NCBI GenBank assembly: GCA_947259185.1
Contig: CAMYKT010000007.1
Span: forward strand, 1 to 64,000
DNA from: an uncultured Methanobacteriaceae archaeon
Lineage (GTDB): Archaea > Methanobacteriota > Methanobacteria > Methanobacteriales > Methanobacteriaceae
Length of the DNA stretch: 64,000 bases
Direction of reading: 5' to 3'
Shown: positions 18,119-26,938 of the stretch, piece by piece
Layout: each line of letters starts with the position of its first letter
Numbering within the stretch: position 1 is the first letter of the stretch
Notes under the pieces: generated by a model
What the model was told of the DNA's origin: nothing
The model's input: only the letters and a program-made list of their open reading frames with translations
The model's database searches: none
Translations under genes and position numbers: made by a program

Positions 18119-19108
18119 TTGATTATTGAAACTCCTTCCCGACTACATTTAACTTTAATTGATTTAAATGGATCCCGGGGTAGAATGGATGGTGGGGTGG
18201 GAATCACCATTAAGGACCCCCAATTAGTCATCAAAGCTCAAATGATAGATCAGGGCATCCAGGTAAATTTTGAGGATTCTAAAAAGCTGGATTCAAAATT
18301 GATGGATGATTATATTCAAAAGATTATAAAATCTGCCTTAAATACTATTCAATACTTTAATCTTGATGGGGGTTTTGATTTCACGGTAGTAAAAACCTAC
18401 CCTACCCATTCTGGATTAGGATCAGGCACTCAGTTATCTCTAGCCACTGCTAAATTAATAACCGAACTCCATCAACTGGAATTGGAAACAAATAAAATGG
18501 GTCAAATGGTGGGTCGGGGGGGTACATCAGGTATTGGGGTGGGAGCCTTTAGTCATGGCGGGTTTATAGTGGATGGAGGCCATAAGATAAAAGAAAAAAC
18601 AGGTTTTCTCCCTTCTTCGGCATCCAAAGCATCACCTCCTCCGTTAATTGCCCGTTATGATTTTCCAGAAGATTGGAAATTAGTTCTGGCCATACCTGAT
18701 ATCAAAGAAAGGATTTCTGGTTCTAAAGAAATCAATATTTTTCAAAATTATTGTCCCATTTCCCTGAAGGAAGTTGAAACTCTTTCCCATATTATCCTGA
18801 TGAAAATGATGCCTGCTGTTTTGGAACATGATCTGGATGATTTTGGAGAAGCCATAAATACTATCCAGAACATTGGGTTTAAAAAGATTGAAAGAAAACT
18901 TCAGCATAAACTAATCAGCAAACTCATTGAATCTATGCTGGAAGCTGGTGCTGCTGGAGCAGGTATGAGTTCTTTTGGGCCTACTACATATGCTATAACT
19001 GATAATAATCCGGGAAAAATAATAAAAGCCATTGAAGACACAACAGAGAATATGAATTGTTATATTACTCAACCTCAAAATAAGGGGTCACGTTGTTATA
19101 ATGAATAA
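18119..19108 (+). CDS. mptG: Beta-ribofuranosylaminobenzene 5'-phosphate synthase
   Basis: MptG condenses PRPP with 4-hydroxybenzoate or 4-aminobenzoate with loss of CO2 and pyrophosphate, an early step of methanopterin synthesis. The 329-residue protein has a GHMP-kinase-like fold: 'TPSRLHLTLIDLNG' at the N-terminus, 'THSGLGSGTQLSLATAKLI' as the GHMP glycine-rich loop, 'GRGGTSGIGVGAFSHGGFIVDGG', and 'GAGMSSFGPTTYAI' at the C-terminus. Start is TTG at 18119; no in-frame ATG is near. The 17-bp spacing from the radical SAM gene indicates one operon. prs, the PRPP source, is at the far end of the window. Confidence 0.92.
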   Translation: MIIETPSRLHLTLIDLNGSRGRMDGGVGITIKDPQLVIKAQMIDQGIQVNFEDSKKLDSKLMDDYIQKIIKSALNTIQYFNLDGGFDFTVVKTYPTHSGLGSGTQLSLATAKLITELHQLELETNKMGQMVGRGGTSGIGVGAFSHGGFIVDGGHKIKEKTGFLPSSASKASPPPLIARYDFPEDWKLVLAIPDIKERISGSKEINIFQNYCPISLKEVETLSHIILMKMMPAVLEHDLDDFGEAINTIQNIGFKKIERKLQHKLISKLIESMLEAGAAGAGMSSFGPTTYAITDNNPGKIIKAIEDTTENMNCYITQPQNKGSRCYNE

Positions 19109-19262
19109 AAAATATAATTCCTTGTCAATAGAATTGTTCAGGTGATAATTTTATATCTTTTTAAGCACTACCAATTAATTAAATTTAATAAATTATTATA
19201 CCGTTATTCTTAACTTTTTTAGAATATAAAAATTAATGATTAAAATAACTGAACACAAATTC

Positions 19263-19276
19263 AGGATTATAATCCT
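19263..19276. repeat. 14-bp perfect palindrome upstream of hacB
   Basis: AGGATTATAATCCT is self-complementary over all 14 bases. It lies about 83 bases before the hacB start in a 250-bp intergenic region and could be an operator. Confidence 0.3.
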
Positions 19277-19358
19277 TAAAAAATTAAAAATCCGATATTA
19301 TTCACTAAACTAATTACTACTATAATTTTTTACTAGCCAATACTTCAGGAGCCATTTT

Positions 19359-19847
19359 ATGATAGAACCAATTACGGGAAAAGTATGGAAATTTGGGGAT
19401 AACATTGATACGGATGTTATAATCCCTGGTCGCTATTTGAGAACTTTTAGTTTGGATGATTTAGCAGCACATGTAATGGAAGGAGTAAGGGATGAATTTG
19501 CAGCTAAAGTGAATAAAGGTGACATAATAGTAGCTGAATGGAATTTTGGATGTGGATCTTCCAGGGAACAGGCTCCAGTTGCATTAAAACATGCCGGTGT
19601 TTCTGCTATTATCGCCCGGTCCTTTGCGAGAATTTTCTACAGGAATGCTATTAATATTGGGCTTCCGGTAATTGTAGCAGATATTGAAGTGCGTGAAGGG
19701 GAAAAAATACAAATTGACCTGGAAAAAGGTGAAATAGTAAATTTAACCACAGAAAAAAGTTTTCAAATAGAGCCCTTTAAAAAATTTATGCTGGAGATAC
19801 TTCAAAATGGTGGATTGGTGGATCATTATCTACAAAAAAAGCCTTAA
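19359..19847 (+). CDS. hacB: Methanogen homoaconitase small subunit
   Basis: The 162-residue protein is the swivelling small subunit of an aconitase-type hydro-lyase. The fold motifs are 'GDNIDTDVIIPGRYLRT' and 'NFGCGSSREQAPVALKHAGVSAIIARSFARIFYRN'. The loop Y26-L-R-T29 is decisive: in Methanocaldococcus the homoaconitase small subunit (MJ1271) has YLRT, while the isopropylmalate isomerase paralogue has a YLVY-type loop. It therefore most likely acts on cis-homoaconitate and longer homologues on the way to 2-oxosuberate for coenzyme B. The large catalytic subunit is not adjacent, as is common in this order. AGGAG precedes the ATG. Confidence 0.87.
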   Translation: MIEPITGKVWKFGDNIDTDVIIPGRYLRTFSLDDLAAHVMEGVRDEFAAKVNKGDIIVAEWNFGCGSSREQAPVALKHAGVSAIIARSFARIFYRNAINIGLPVIVADIEVREGEKIQIDLEKGEIVNLTTEKSFQIEPFKKFMLEILQNGGLVDHYLQKKP

Positions 19848-19939
19848 TTTAATTAATATTTTTATAAATTGAACAATATATAATATATAAATAAATTCTA
19901 TGATTAACTACTTATTGATTTATAAGGGAGTAATATAAA

Positions 19940-20575
19940 ATGAAATGTCCCATCTGTGGATCTGATTCTTATGAAGTATTAAAATCTAAAAAAGAGACCT
20001 CTAAATCTAAATTTATTGAGAAACTACTTTTAAAATGCAAAGAGTGTCAGACTGTTTTTAGAAATGAGTTAAGTCACAATAAACCTGTCAAATTTCGTAT
20101 TATTGTTAGTGAACATGAAAAATCATATAAAGATTTTGTGGAAGTATATCCTGATGAATTACTAAAGGTGGGGGATGTGCTTCCTTTAGGAGAAATTAGG
20201 GTTGAAATTACTTCGCTAGAGACTAAAAAAGGTTCAAGAGTTTCTAAAAGTATTGTAAGTGATTTAGATACTATATGGGGATCTTCTCTGGATACACTGG
20301 CCCGAGTTGGAATTTCAATCGATTTTCATGGAAAAATATTATCGTATAAGGTTGAAGTAGAACGGGATTTTATATTTACTATAGGAGATCTCGTAAAAAT
20401 AGAAAATACTACCTTTAAAATTAAATCATTTAAAACCATGGATAGGAAGATGAGAAAAGGTTCCGCCAATGCAGGAATAATTAAAAGGATTTATGGAAGG
20501 CCTTTTAAATCTAATACCTTTAGTCAGGATTTGACCAGCAAAATAGTCAAATCTTCCACTTTAGAAAGTAGTTAG
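19940..20575 (+). CDS. HVO_0476-family zinc finger protein
   Basis: The 211-residue protein starts with a zinc ribbon, C3-x2-C6 ('KCPICGSD') and a second pair 'CKECQTVF' about 30 residues later. The rest is predominantly beta-rich, with 'LLKVGDVLPLGEIRVEITSLE' resembling translation-type OB/SH3-like modules. It matches an archaeal family named after Haloferax HVO_0476, of unknown function. GGGAG precedes the ATG. It is followed 35 bp later by pcm and is probably co-transcribed. Confidence 0.75.
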   Translation: MKCPICGSDSYEVLKSKKETSKSKFIEKLLLKCKECQTVFRNELSHNKPVKFRIIVSEHEKSYKDFVEVYPDELLKVGDVLPLGEIRVEITSLETKKGSRVSKSIVSDLDTIWGSSLDTLARVGISIDFHGKILSYKVEVERDFIFTIGDLVKIENTTFKIKSFKTMDRKMRKGSANAGIIKRIYGRPFKSNTFSQDLTSKIVKSSTLESS

Positions 20576-20610
20576 ATTCATGTTCCATAATTGCAATTTG
20601 GTGAGGTTAT

Positions 20611-21270
20611 ATGAAACCGGAAATGTCCTTATCAAGGAAAGAATTGGTGGCTCGATTAGAAAGTTATGGAATTATTCGCTCACCATCAGTTAAAAAAGCC
20701 ATGGAGACTGTTCCCAGAGAGGAATTTTTACCAGAGGAATTTCAATCACGTGCTTATTTAGACCAGCCTTTACCAATTGGTGAGGGCCAAACCATATCCG
20801 CCCCTCATATGGTAGCCATCATTTCTGAAAAACTTGACTTAAAAAGGGGAATGAATGTTTTAGAGATAGGTACTGGATTTGGATATAATGCAGCTGTTGT
20901 GGCTGAGATAATTGGTGAAGAAGGCCACTTATTCAGTATCGAAAGAATCAATTCCCTGGCCAAAGTAGCTAAAAAAAATTTAAAGCGAACTGGCTATGAT
21001 AAGAGGGTAACGGTTATAGTGGGGGATGGTACCCGGGGCCTACCTGAATCTGCTCCCTTTTCAAGGATATATGTAACCGCCGGTGCTCCTGATATACCTG
21101 AAAGTCTGAAGAATCAGTTAAAGATAAGTGGAAAACTTATAATCCCTGTGGGGTCATCAAATTATAATCAGGAGTTAATAATGATTGATAAAATTGGTGA
21201 AAACAAATTTGAATCTAAAAATTTAGGTGGAGTCGCATTTGTGCCCCTTATAGGTGAATATGGATGGTAA
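20611..21270 (+). CDS. pcm: Protein-L-isoaspartate O-methyltransferase
   Basis: Pcm methylates isoaspartyl residues in damaged proteins so that they can revert to aspartate. The 219-residue protein has the substrate region 'VPREEFLPEEF' and 'LPIGEGQTISAPHMVA', and the SAM-binding motif 'VLEIGTGFGYNAAVVAE'. It also has the family C-terminus 'FVPLIGEYGW'. Length is normal. GGTGAGG lies just before the ATG. Confidence 0.95.
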   Translation: MKPEMSLSRKELVARLESYGIIRSPSVKKAMETVPREEFLPEEFQSRAYLDQPLPIGEGQTISAPHMVAIISEKLDLKRGMNVLEIGTGFGYNAAVVAEIIGEEGHLFSIERINSLAKVAKKNLKRTGYDKRVTVIVGDGTRGLPESAPFSRIYVTAGAPDIPESLKNQLKISGKLIIPVGSSNYNQELIMIDKIGENKFESKNLGGVAFVPLIGEYGW

Positions 21271-21463
21271 CATAACCTTCAAAATAATTCCATCATCTCA
21301 ATTTTTCCTGTATTTTCTAAAAACCACAGGATTTACTTATTTTTTATCTAATTTCTTGAGGCCCAACTAATAAATCAAAGCTTGGTATTTTTTTACTAAA
21401 TTATTTAATGCACTGTCTCCTATAGGGGCAGAATAAGATAATAAACGTCAAATAGAGGATAAA

Positions 21464-22744
21464 ATGAAAGTTTACATTGAAACATTTGGATGTACCTTTA
21501 ATCAGGCTGACTCACAAATAATGGCAGGAATACTATCTGCAGAAAATATTAATGTGGTCCCTAATCTGGAAGATTCCCAGGTGATCATTATTAACACCTG
21601 TTATGTGAAACATCCCACCGAACACAAGGTTATAAACCGCATACAGAAGATTCAAAAAGATTTTCCAGAAAAAAAACTAATTGTAGGGGGATGCATGGTT
21701 GAAATTGAACCAGATAAATTATCCCGAATCGCACCTGAAGCAGGATGGATAGGGCCACATCAAATTCAAAAAGTACCCCAACTGGTTAAATCAGTTCTTG
21801 ATGGAAAAAACGATCATCTTACTGGAATATCATCAGGATGTAAGGTTGGACTTCCAAAAATTCGTTCTAATCCTTTAATTCATATTATCCAGATATGTGA
21901 AGGATGCATGGGTAAGTGCACTTACTGCTGCACCCGCTTTGCCAGAGGAGGATTACAGAGTTATCCTGCAAAATTAATTGTGGAAGAAGCCCGCCAAGCA
22001 CTATCAGAAGGATGTGTGGAAATTCAATTAACTGCGCAGGATACAGCAGCCTATGGAAAGGACACTGGTGAAAAACTTTCAGATTTAATAAATGAGATAA
22101 CTGCTCTGGAAGGTAATTTTCGCCTTAGAATTGGCATGATGCATCCTAAAAGCATGATGGATGATGTAGACGGTTTAATAGACGCATTTAAATCTAATAA
22201 GGTTTACAAATTTATTCACATCCCTATTCAAAGCGGCAGTAATCAGGTCCTGGCAGATATGAATCGTTGCCACACAGTAAATGAATACCGGGCTATTATT
22301 AATAAATTTAGAAGGGAAATACCTGAAATTACCCTGGCCACGGATATTATTGTGGCTTATCCCACGGAAGATGAGGGAGCATTTAATGATACCTGTGATT
22401 TTTTAAAGGAAATTAAGCCTAATTTCGTCCATATATCTAAATATAAACATAGGCATTTAGCTGAATCATCTAATCTGGATGAAATTGAATTTAAAGAACT
22501 TAAAAGACGTTCTAAGATGATTGAAAAAATTAAAACTGAAATTACCCATCAGGATAATCTCAGATACATTGGAACCATTCAGGAAGTTTTAGTAGTAGAA
22601 AAGGGTAAAAAAGGTGGATTTATTGCTAGGACTAATTCTTACCTGCCCGTAGTTGTTAAAGATGCAAAACCCGGGAATTTTATGCATTTAGAAATCAGTG
22701 ATTCTACCAGCACCTATTTAAAAGCATTTAATAATGATAAATAA
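21464..22744 (+). CDS. tRNA t6A37 methylthiotransferase (MtaB/CDKAL1 type)
   Basis: The enzyme adds a methylthio group to threonylcarbamoyladenosine 37 of tRNAs. The 426-residue protein has the three expected parts. The N-terminal UPF0004 domain has cysteines in 'ETFGCTFNQADS', 'NTCYVKHPTE' and 'VGGCMVEIEP'. The radical SAM core has 'CEGCMGKCTYCCTRFARG' (CX3CX2C in GKCTYC context). A C-terminal TRAM-like domain follows ('GTIQEVLVVEKGKKGGFIARTNSYLPVVV'). Archaeal members modify t6A, unlike MiaB. GAGGAT precedes the ATG. Confidence 0.9.
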   Translation: MKVYIETFGCTFNQADSQIMAGILSAENINVVPNLEDSQVIIINTCYVKHPTEHKVINRIQKIQKDFPEKKLIVGGCMVEIEPDKLSRIAPEAGWIGPHQIQKVPQLVKSVLDGKNDHLTGISSGCKVGLPKIRSNPLIHIIQICEGCMGKCTYCCTRFARGGLQSYPAKLIVEEARQALSEGCVEIQLTAQDTAAYGKDTGEKLSDLINEITALEGNFRLRIGMMHPKSMMDDVDGLIDAFKSNKVYKFIHIPIQSGSNQVLADMNRCHTVNEYRAIINKFRREIPEITLATDIIVAYPTEDEGAFNDTCDFLKEIKPNFVHISKYKHRHLAESSNLDEIEFKELKRRSKMIEKIKTEITHQDNLRYIGTIQEVLVVEKGKKGGFIARTNSYLPVVVKDAKPGNFMHLEISDSTSTYLKAFNNDK

Positions 22745-22883
22745 ACTGATTTATGACTAAATTTAAAAATGGCTACTTTTATTTTTTCATCAGGAATACT
22801 AAAAAAATATCTATTTTAAATCTATCAAAATTAGAATTTAATAATTAAAAACACTATTTTTTAAAAATAAAACCTATAATAAA

Positions 22884-22957
<74 letters not shown>

Positions 22958-22958
22958 A

Positions 22959-23030
<72 letters not shown>

Positions 23031-23495
23031 TAAAGGGCGTCCATCTAGGTTATAGCTGTATTCCTATATAACCTTTTCCCTTAAATGGAGGAAATCTTTT
23101 ATTTTATACTTATTTATTTATTAAATCTAGCTATGCCATTAATAACGCCGTAACTTTTTCCCAAGAAAATTATCACCTTCCCAAATATTTATTTAGATTT
23201 TAAATTTATTTTAAAAATTTTATAGGAATTAAAAAACCTACAAATTTTCCATACAACTCACACTATAATTATTCTTATAGAATACTGCAACTAAAATAAT
23301 AGATAGGTCTATTTCTACATTTAAATGATCGCTACTTTAACTTATAATGTACTTGGCTTGATTGATATCAATTTAATATGATAGTAGGGGGTATGTGGTG
23401 ATGATTAAATCAACATTCTCTAAATCATTAAAAAATTTAAAAGTAACAAGTAAAAAAGTAAAAAAAAAATTTAATTATTATTATTATTAAATGAA
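23031..23495. other. Intergenic region, tRNA promoter and rubrerythrin terminator
   Basis: This 465-bp AT-rich gap holds the tRNA promoter next to tRNA-Val and, at its other end, a minus-strand T tract (bases 23460-23470 read as T on that strand) that probably ends the rubrerythrin transcript. A 29-codon frame at 23401-23490 is judged spurious. I see nothing else. Confidence 0.6.
23063..23073 (-). promoter_or_regulatory. TATA box of the tRNA-Val/tRNA-Phe unit
   Basis: On the minus strand GGTTATATAGG lies about 38 bases upstream of the tRNA-Val 5' end. This is the spacing expected for an archaeal TATA box with a short leader. Confidence 0.65.
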
Positions 23496-23987
23496 TTAAT
23501 CTACTTTTAGAAATTCTTCAACAGGGGCATTGCAGATGGGGCATTTTTCAGGTGGTTTTTCTTCTACCGTATTCCCGCACCAGTTGCAAACATAGTAATC
23601 AACCATTACCTCTGATTCTATATTTTCCATGGCTTTTTGATAGAGCAGGGCATGAATTTTTTCCACCTGGTTGGCCACATCAAAAGTCCACTCCGCCTGC
23701 TTATCCCCTTCTTTTTTAGCTTCTTCAATAAAATCAGGATACATTTCTTCAAATTCTGCAATTTCACCTTCAATTGCAGTTTGCAGGTTTTCTTTAGTGC
23801 TTTTAATACCACCCATGGCATCTAAATGGTTATGGGCATGCACTGTTTCTGCTGCAGCAGCTGCTCTAAAAAGCCGTGCGATATGAGGATATCCTTCCTG
23901 GTCTGCTTTTTTAGCAAAAGCCAGATATTTTCGGTTTGCTTGAGATTCTCCTGAGAATGCTTCTTTTAGATTTTCCATGTTGCTCAT
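23496..23987 (-). CDS. rbr: Rubrerythrin
   Basis: Rubrerythrin is a cytoplasmic non-haem diiron peroxidase that protects anaerobes from hydrogen peroxide. The 163-residue protein has the four-helix bundle with the first iron-ligand motif 'EAFSGESQANRKYLAFA', the second 'AAAAETVHAHNHL', 'EGEIAEFEEMYP' and 'EKIHALLYQKAM', and a C-terminal rubredoxin domain with 'YVCNWCGN' and 'EKCPICNAP' (four cysteines binding one iron). GGAG lies about ten bases before the ATG. It probably has its own promoter. Confidence 0.96.
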   Translation of the reverse strand: MSNMENLKEAFSGESQANRKYLAFAKKADQEGYPHIARLFRAAAAAETVHAHNHLDAMGGIKSTKENLQTAIEGEIAEFEEMYPDFIEEAKKEGDKQAEWTFDVANQVEKIHALLYQKAMENIESEVMVDYYVCNWCGNTVEEKPPEKCPICNAPVEEFLKVD

Positions 23988-24229
23988 ATTACATATTCTC
24001 CTTTAAGATCGGATTAATTATTAAAATATATTTTAATATAAAAAAATCTTCCTATTAACTTAATTTAATAGCAAAGTACTTTAATTTTTGGATTTAGATG
24101 GATAAATAATTTTAATTTTATCTAAATCAAAATTAAATCTGTTAATAATTGGTTCCTTTAGGGTGATACCAAACAAATCAATAGAACATCTTAACTAAAA
24201 CCATTTTTTAAAAAAAATAAAAAGAGTAA

Positions 24230-24272
24230 AATTAAAAAAAATTGAAATAGGCGCTAAAATTATTGTTTAGCG
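24230..24272 (-). terminator. Hairpin plus T-run terminator of the histone gene
   Basis: CGCTAAA/TTTAGCG (24266-24272 and 24252-24258 read on the minus strand) forms a 7-bp stem. It overlaps the histone stop codon at 24260-24262 and is followed by T-rich sequence near 24232-24241. Confidence 0.65.
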
Positions 24273-24463
24273 GCCATTTCAATGTCGCTAGCCTTGACAG
24301 TTTTTCTTCCAGCGTGTTTTGCAAGTTCGACAGCTTTCCGGGAGATTTCTTCACCTTTCTCTTCCAGAGCTTTTGCTAAAGCCTCCTTTGCATCGTCGCT
24401 GATTCTTTGTGCACCGGCATTTTTTATGATTCTGCCTACTGGTGCAATAGGTAATTCGGCCAT
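24260..24463 (-). CDS. Archaeal histone (HMf type)
   Basis: Archaeal histones form dimers that wrap DNA into extendable chromatin fibres. The 67-residue protein is a bare histone fold: 'ELPIAPVGRIIKNAGAQRISDDAKEALAKALEE', then 'ISRKAVELAKHAGRKTVKASDIEMAAK'. It has the family's conserved Arg in 'PVGRIIK' and the 'GRKTVKASDI' loop that contacts DNA. The ATG at 24463 has a perfect GGAGGTGA; the longer frame upstream is not coding. It is transcribed divergently from cofH. Confidence 0.97.
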   Translation of the reverse strand: MAELPIAPVGRIIKNAGAQRISDDAKEALAKALEEKGEEISRKAVELAKHAGRKTVKASDIEMAAKQ

Positions 24464-24492
24464 AATTTCACCTCCAGATTTACCTAGGACTC

Positions 24493-24510
24493 CAATATAT
24501 TTAAATTTAT
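24493..24510 (-). promoter_or_regulatory. TATA-like promoter of the histone gene
   Basis: On the minus strand an AAATTTAAATATATTG stretch lies 30-47 bases before the histone ATG. This fits an archaeal TATA box with a very short leader that begins just before GGAGGTGA. Confidence 0.5.
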
Positions 24511-24583
24511 CGGTAATAGTTGAGTCTGAAAGCATACTTCTCAACTTAATGCATGGGCAATAGATATCTTCATCAAACCAAAA

Positions 24584-24598
24584 CTTTTAAAGATATAG
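24584..24598 (+). promoter_or_regulatory. TATA-like promoter of cofH
   Basis: CTTTTAAAGATATAG is centred about 26 bases before the cofH ATG. That is the TATA-to-transcription-start distance in archaea, so the message may begin at or next to the start codon. Confidence 0.45.
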
Positions 24599-24616
24599 AA
24601 CCAGATATCAATTCTC

Positions 24617-25738
24617 ATGTTGGGTAAGTTGAATATTAAACCCCGTACTGAGCAAATTTTAGAACGGGCATTAAAGGGCCCTATTTCTTCCGAAGATGCA
24701 TTATACCTTTTAAATGTTACAGGAAACGATTATAGTGCGTTATTAATCACGGCAGATATTATAAGGCAGCAATTGGTTGGAGATGAGGTAACTTTCATTA
24801 AAAATTGGAATATTAACTTCACCAATATATGTTCTGGAACATGTGGTTTCTGTGCCTTTAAAAAAGACCAAAACGACCATCAATCTTATTTTTTGAAAGT
24901 TCCGGATATGGTAAAAAGAGCTCAAAAAGCAGTAAAAGCAGGGGCCCGGGAGATATGTATTCAGGGAGGACTGCATCCTGATGTTGATGTTTATTTTTAT
25001 GAAAACATTCTAAAAAGTGTTAAAAATGAACTGGGAGATGTTCATTTGCATGCTTTTTCCCCTATGGAGATTTTTTACAGCTCCCAAAAATCAGGACTCA
25101 GCATTGAGGATACACTTAAAATTTTAAAAGAAGCGGGTTTAGGATCCATGCCAGGAACAGCAGCGGAGATTTTGAATGATGATGTAAGGAAAATAATCTG
25201 CCCGGGAAAACTCAATACCGCTGAGTGGATAGAAGTAATTGAAACGGCCCATAAGTTAGGGATTCCCACCACTTCCACCATGATGTACGGGCATGTGGAG
25301 AGTCTGGAACACAGAGTGGAACACCTGAGTATATTAAGGGATATTCAAAACAGAACCCATGGTTTTACAGAATTTGTTCCACTAACTTTCATGCATCAAA
25401 AGGCCCCTATTTATCAGCAAGGGTTAGCTATGCCGGGAAGCACCGGTACCCAGGACTTAAAGCTTTATGCCGTGGCACGGCTGATGTTTCAAAAATCAAT
25501 AAAAAATATCCAGGTTTCATGGGTTAAACTGGGATTTAAATTATCTCAGATATGTCTAATGGCCGGGGCCAATGATATGGGCGGCACACTGGGGGAAGAA
25601 AATATCTCTAAATCTGCAGGGGCTTCTTATGGTGAAAGAACAAACCCTGATGAATTAATACGGATAATTAAAGATTTAGGTAGGATACCTGCTCAAAGAG
25701 ACACGCTATATCAGCATATAAATCCTAAGGATTATTAA
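24617..25738 (+). CDS. cofH: CofH, 5-amino-6-ribitylaminouracil:tyrosine 4-hydroxybenzyl transferase
   Basis: CofH and its partner CofG make the deazaflavin FO, the chromophore of coenzyme F420. The 373-residue protein is a radical SAM enzyme with C72/C76/C79 in 'ICSGTCGFCAF', the glycine-rich 'EICIQGGLHPD', and the C-terminal 'GGTLGEENISKSAGA' segment shared by CofH and MqnC/MqnE. Having one radical SAM core and the 'NWNINFTNICSGTC' opening separates it from CofG. No ribosome binding site precedes the ATG; a TATA-like element is 26 bases upstream, so the transcript may be leaderless. cofG is not in the window. Confidence 0.93.
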   Translation: MLGKLNIKPRTEQILERALKGPISSEDALYLLNVTGNDYSALLITADIIRQQLVGDEVTFIKNWNINFTNICSGTCGFCAFKKDQNDHQSYFLKVPDMVKRAQKAVKAGAREICIQGGLHPDVDVYFYENILKSVKNELGDVHLHAFSPMEIFYSSQKSGLSIEDTLKILKEAGLGSMPGTAAEILNDDVRKIICPGKLNTAEWIEVIETAHKLGIPTTSTMMYGHVESLEHRVEHLSILRDIQNRTHGFTEFVPLTFMHQKAPIYQQGLAMPGSTGTQDLKLYAVARLMFQKSIKNIQVSWVKLGFKLSQICLMAGANDMGGTLGEENISKSAGASYGERTNPDELIRIIKDLGRIPAQRDTLYQHINPKDY

Positions 25739-25810
25739 AAAAATATTTTTATTTATCTACTATTTAATCAGCTCAGAAAGCAGATTAAATCCATTAATTT
25801 TTGGATTAAA

Positions 25811-26164
25811 TCATTTTAAGGGTTTCAGGATTATTCTATCTCCTTCAAGAACTTCAAATAATAATTCCAGATTTTCAATCACTTTACCCACATGATTAAC
25901 TTCAGAATAGGGTTGGGTAGCACCGAAAAATATGCAAAAAGCAAAACCAGGAGGCCAGTATGAAATATCACCTGGTTCTGCTATCTTAGAAGGATTTTCA
26001 TAATCCAGGGTAAGAGGGATATCAAAGTATATTTCTTCCATCCAGAGAAGCGCTCTTCCTTCCATAGGAAGGCTTTCAAATATTTTAGTGGCAGTTTCTG
26101 GATTTCTTTCATCCAATTGGGCTATGGCCTTTCCCTTACCTTCCAATTCAATTTGAATTTTCAT
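25811..26164 (-). CDS. Cyclophilin-like fold protein (TM1367/COG2164 family)
   Basis: The 117-residue protein matches a small prokaryotic family whose Thermotoga member TM1367 has a cyclophilin-like beta barrel. Recognisable parts are 'LEGKGKAIAQLDERNPETATKIFESLPMEG', 'GDISYWPPGFAFCIFFGATQP' and 'NHVGKVIENLELL'. Peptidyl-prolyl isomerase activity is not established. It starts 14 bp after the deoC stop with GGTGAT upstream, so the two genes form an operon. Confidence 0.8.
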   Translation of the reverse strand: MKIQIELEGKGKAIAQLDERNPETATKIFESLPMEGRALLWMEEIYFDIPLTLDYENPSKIAEPGDISYWPPGFAFCIFFGATQPYSEVNHVGKVIENLELLFEVLEGDRIILKPLK

Positions 26165-26178
26165 TTTATCACCTTAAG

Positions 26179-26871
26179 CTATGATTTTTTTTGGAGTTCC
26201 ATCATTTCTTTTATGATACTTACTCCGCTGGATGTACCCAGCTTACTGGCACCTGCTTCAATCATGGCCTGGGCTGCTTCCAGATTCCTTATACCTCCGG
26301 CTGCTTTTATCTTCATAGTGGGGCTTATATTATTTTTCATCAAAGTTACATCTTCTATGCTAGCTCCGGAAAGACCACCATAAGCAGTTGAGGTTTTAAC
26401 ATAGTCTGCACCTGCATTTTCACTAATTACACATGCTTTAATTTTTTCTACATCAGTCAGGTAGGCTGTTTCAAAAATAACCTTTACTACTTTTTCCTGG
26501 GAGGCATCCACCACAGATTTTATATCTTCCAGTAATTTATCTTCTCTGTGGGACTTAATAGCTCCAATATTCATGACCATGTCTACTTCTTCTGCACCAT
26601 TTTCAATAGCTTCTATGGTTTCAAAAGCCTTGGTAGCAGGGGTATTAATTCCTGCAGGAAAACCTATAACTGAACAAACCTTAACTGGAGTATTTTTCAG
26701 GATCTCATAAGCTAATGATACATTAGTGGGGGTAACTACTGCACAATCAAAACCATATTCTATGGTTTCTCTACAAAGTTTCCTGATATCTTCTTCAGTT
26801 GCATCAGCCTTCACATTAGTATGATCAATCATTTTAGCCAATTTTTCTACAGTTTTTATTTTTTTTACCAT
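26179..26871 (-). CDS. deoC: Deoxyribose-phosphate aldolase
   Basis: DeoC reversibly cleaves 2-deoxyribose 5-phosphate to glyceraldehyde 3-phosphate and acetaldehyde. The 230-residue barrel has the Schiff-base lysine K159 in 'DYVKTSTAYGG', the second lysine K189 in 'IKAAGGIRN' and the acidic relay residue D97 in 'EVDMVMNIGAIKS'. Length matches the short archaeal/thermophilic type. In methanogens it may work in deoxynucleoside salvage or pentose metabolism; the sequence does not decide. GGGGAT precedes the ATG. Confidence 0.95.
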   Translation of the reverse strand: MVKKIKTVEKLAKMIDHTNVKADATEEDIRKLCRETIEYGFDCAVVTPTNVSLAYEILKNTPVKVCSVIGFPAGINTPATKAFETIEAIENGAEEVDMVMNIGAIKSHREDKLLEDIKSVVDASQEKVVKVIFETAYLTDVEKIKACVISENAGADYVKTSTAYGGLSGASIEDVTLMKNNISPTMKIKAAGGIRNLEAAQAMIEAGASKLGTSSGVSIIKEMMELQKKS

Positions 26872-26938
26872 GTTTATCCCCTTTTATTTTTTTAGCAATG
26901 AATTTATTCCAGAATTTTCCAAATGTAAATTGAGTTAA

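Noticed and set aside
19359..19847. Annotation as leucine-pathway isopropylmalate isomerase small subunit (leuD)
   Set aside because: The specificity loop reads YLRT, the form known for methanogen homoaconitase, and not the YLVY-type loop of the isopropylmalate enzyme.
23401..23490. 29-codon frame with GGTG next to its ATG
   Set aside because: It consists of Lys/Asn/Tyr-rich codons created by A and T runs, and its 3' half coincides with the minus-strand T tract that probably terminates rubrerythrin transcription.
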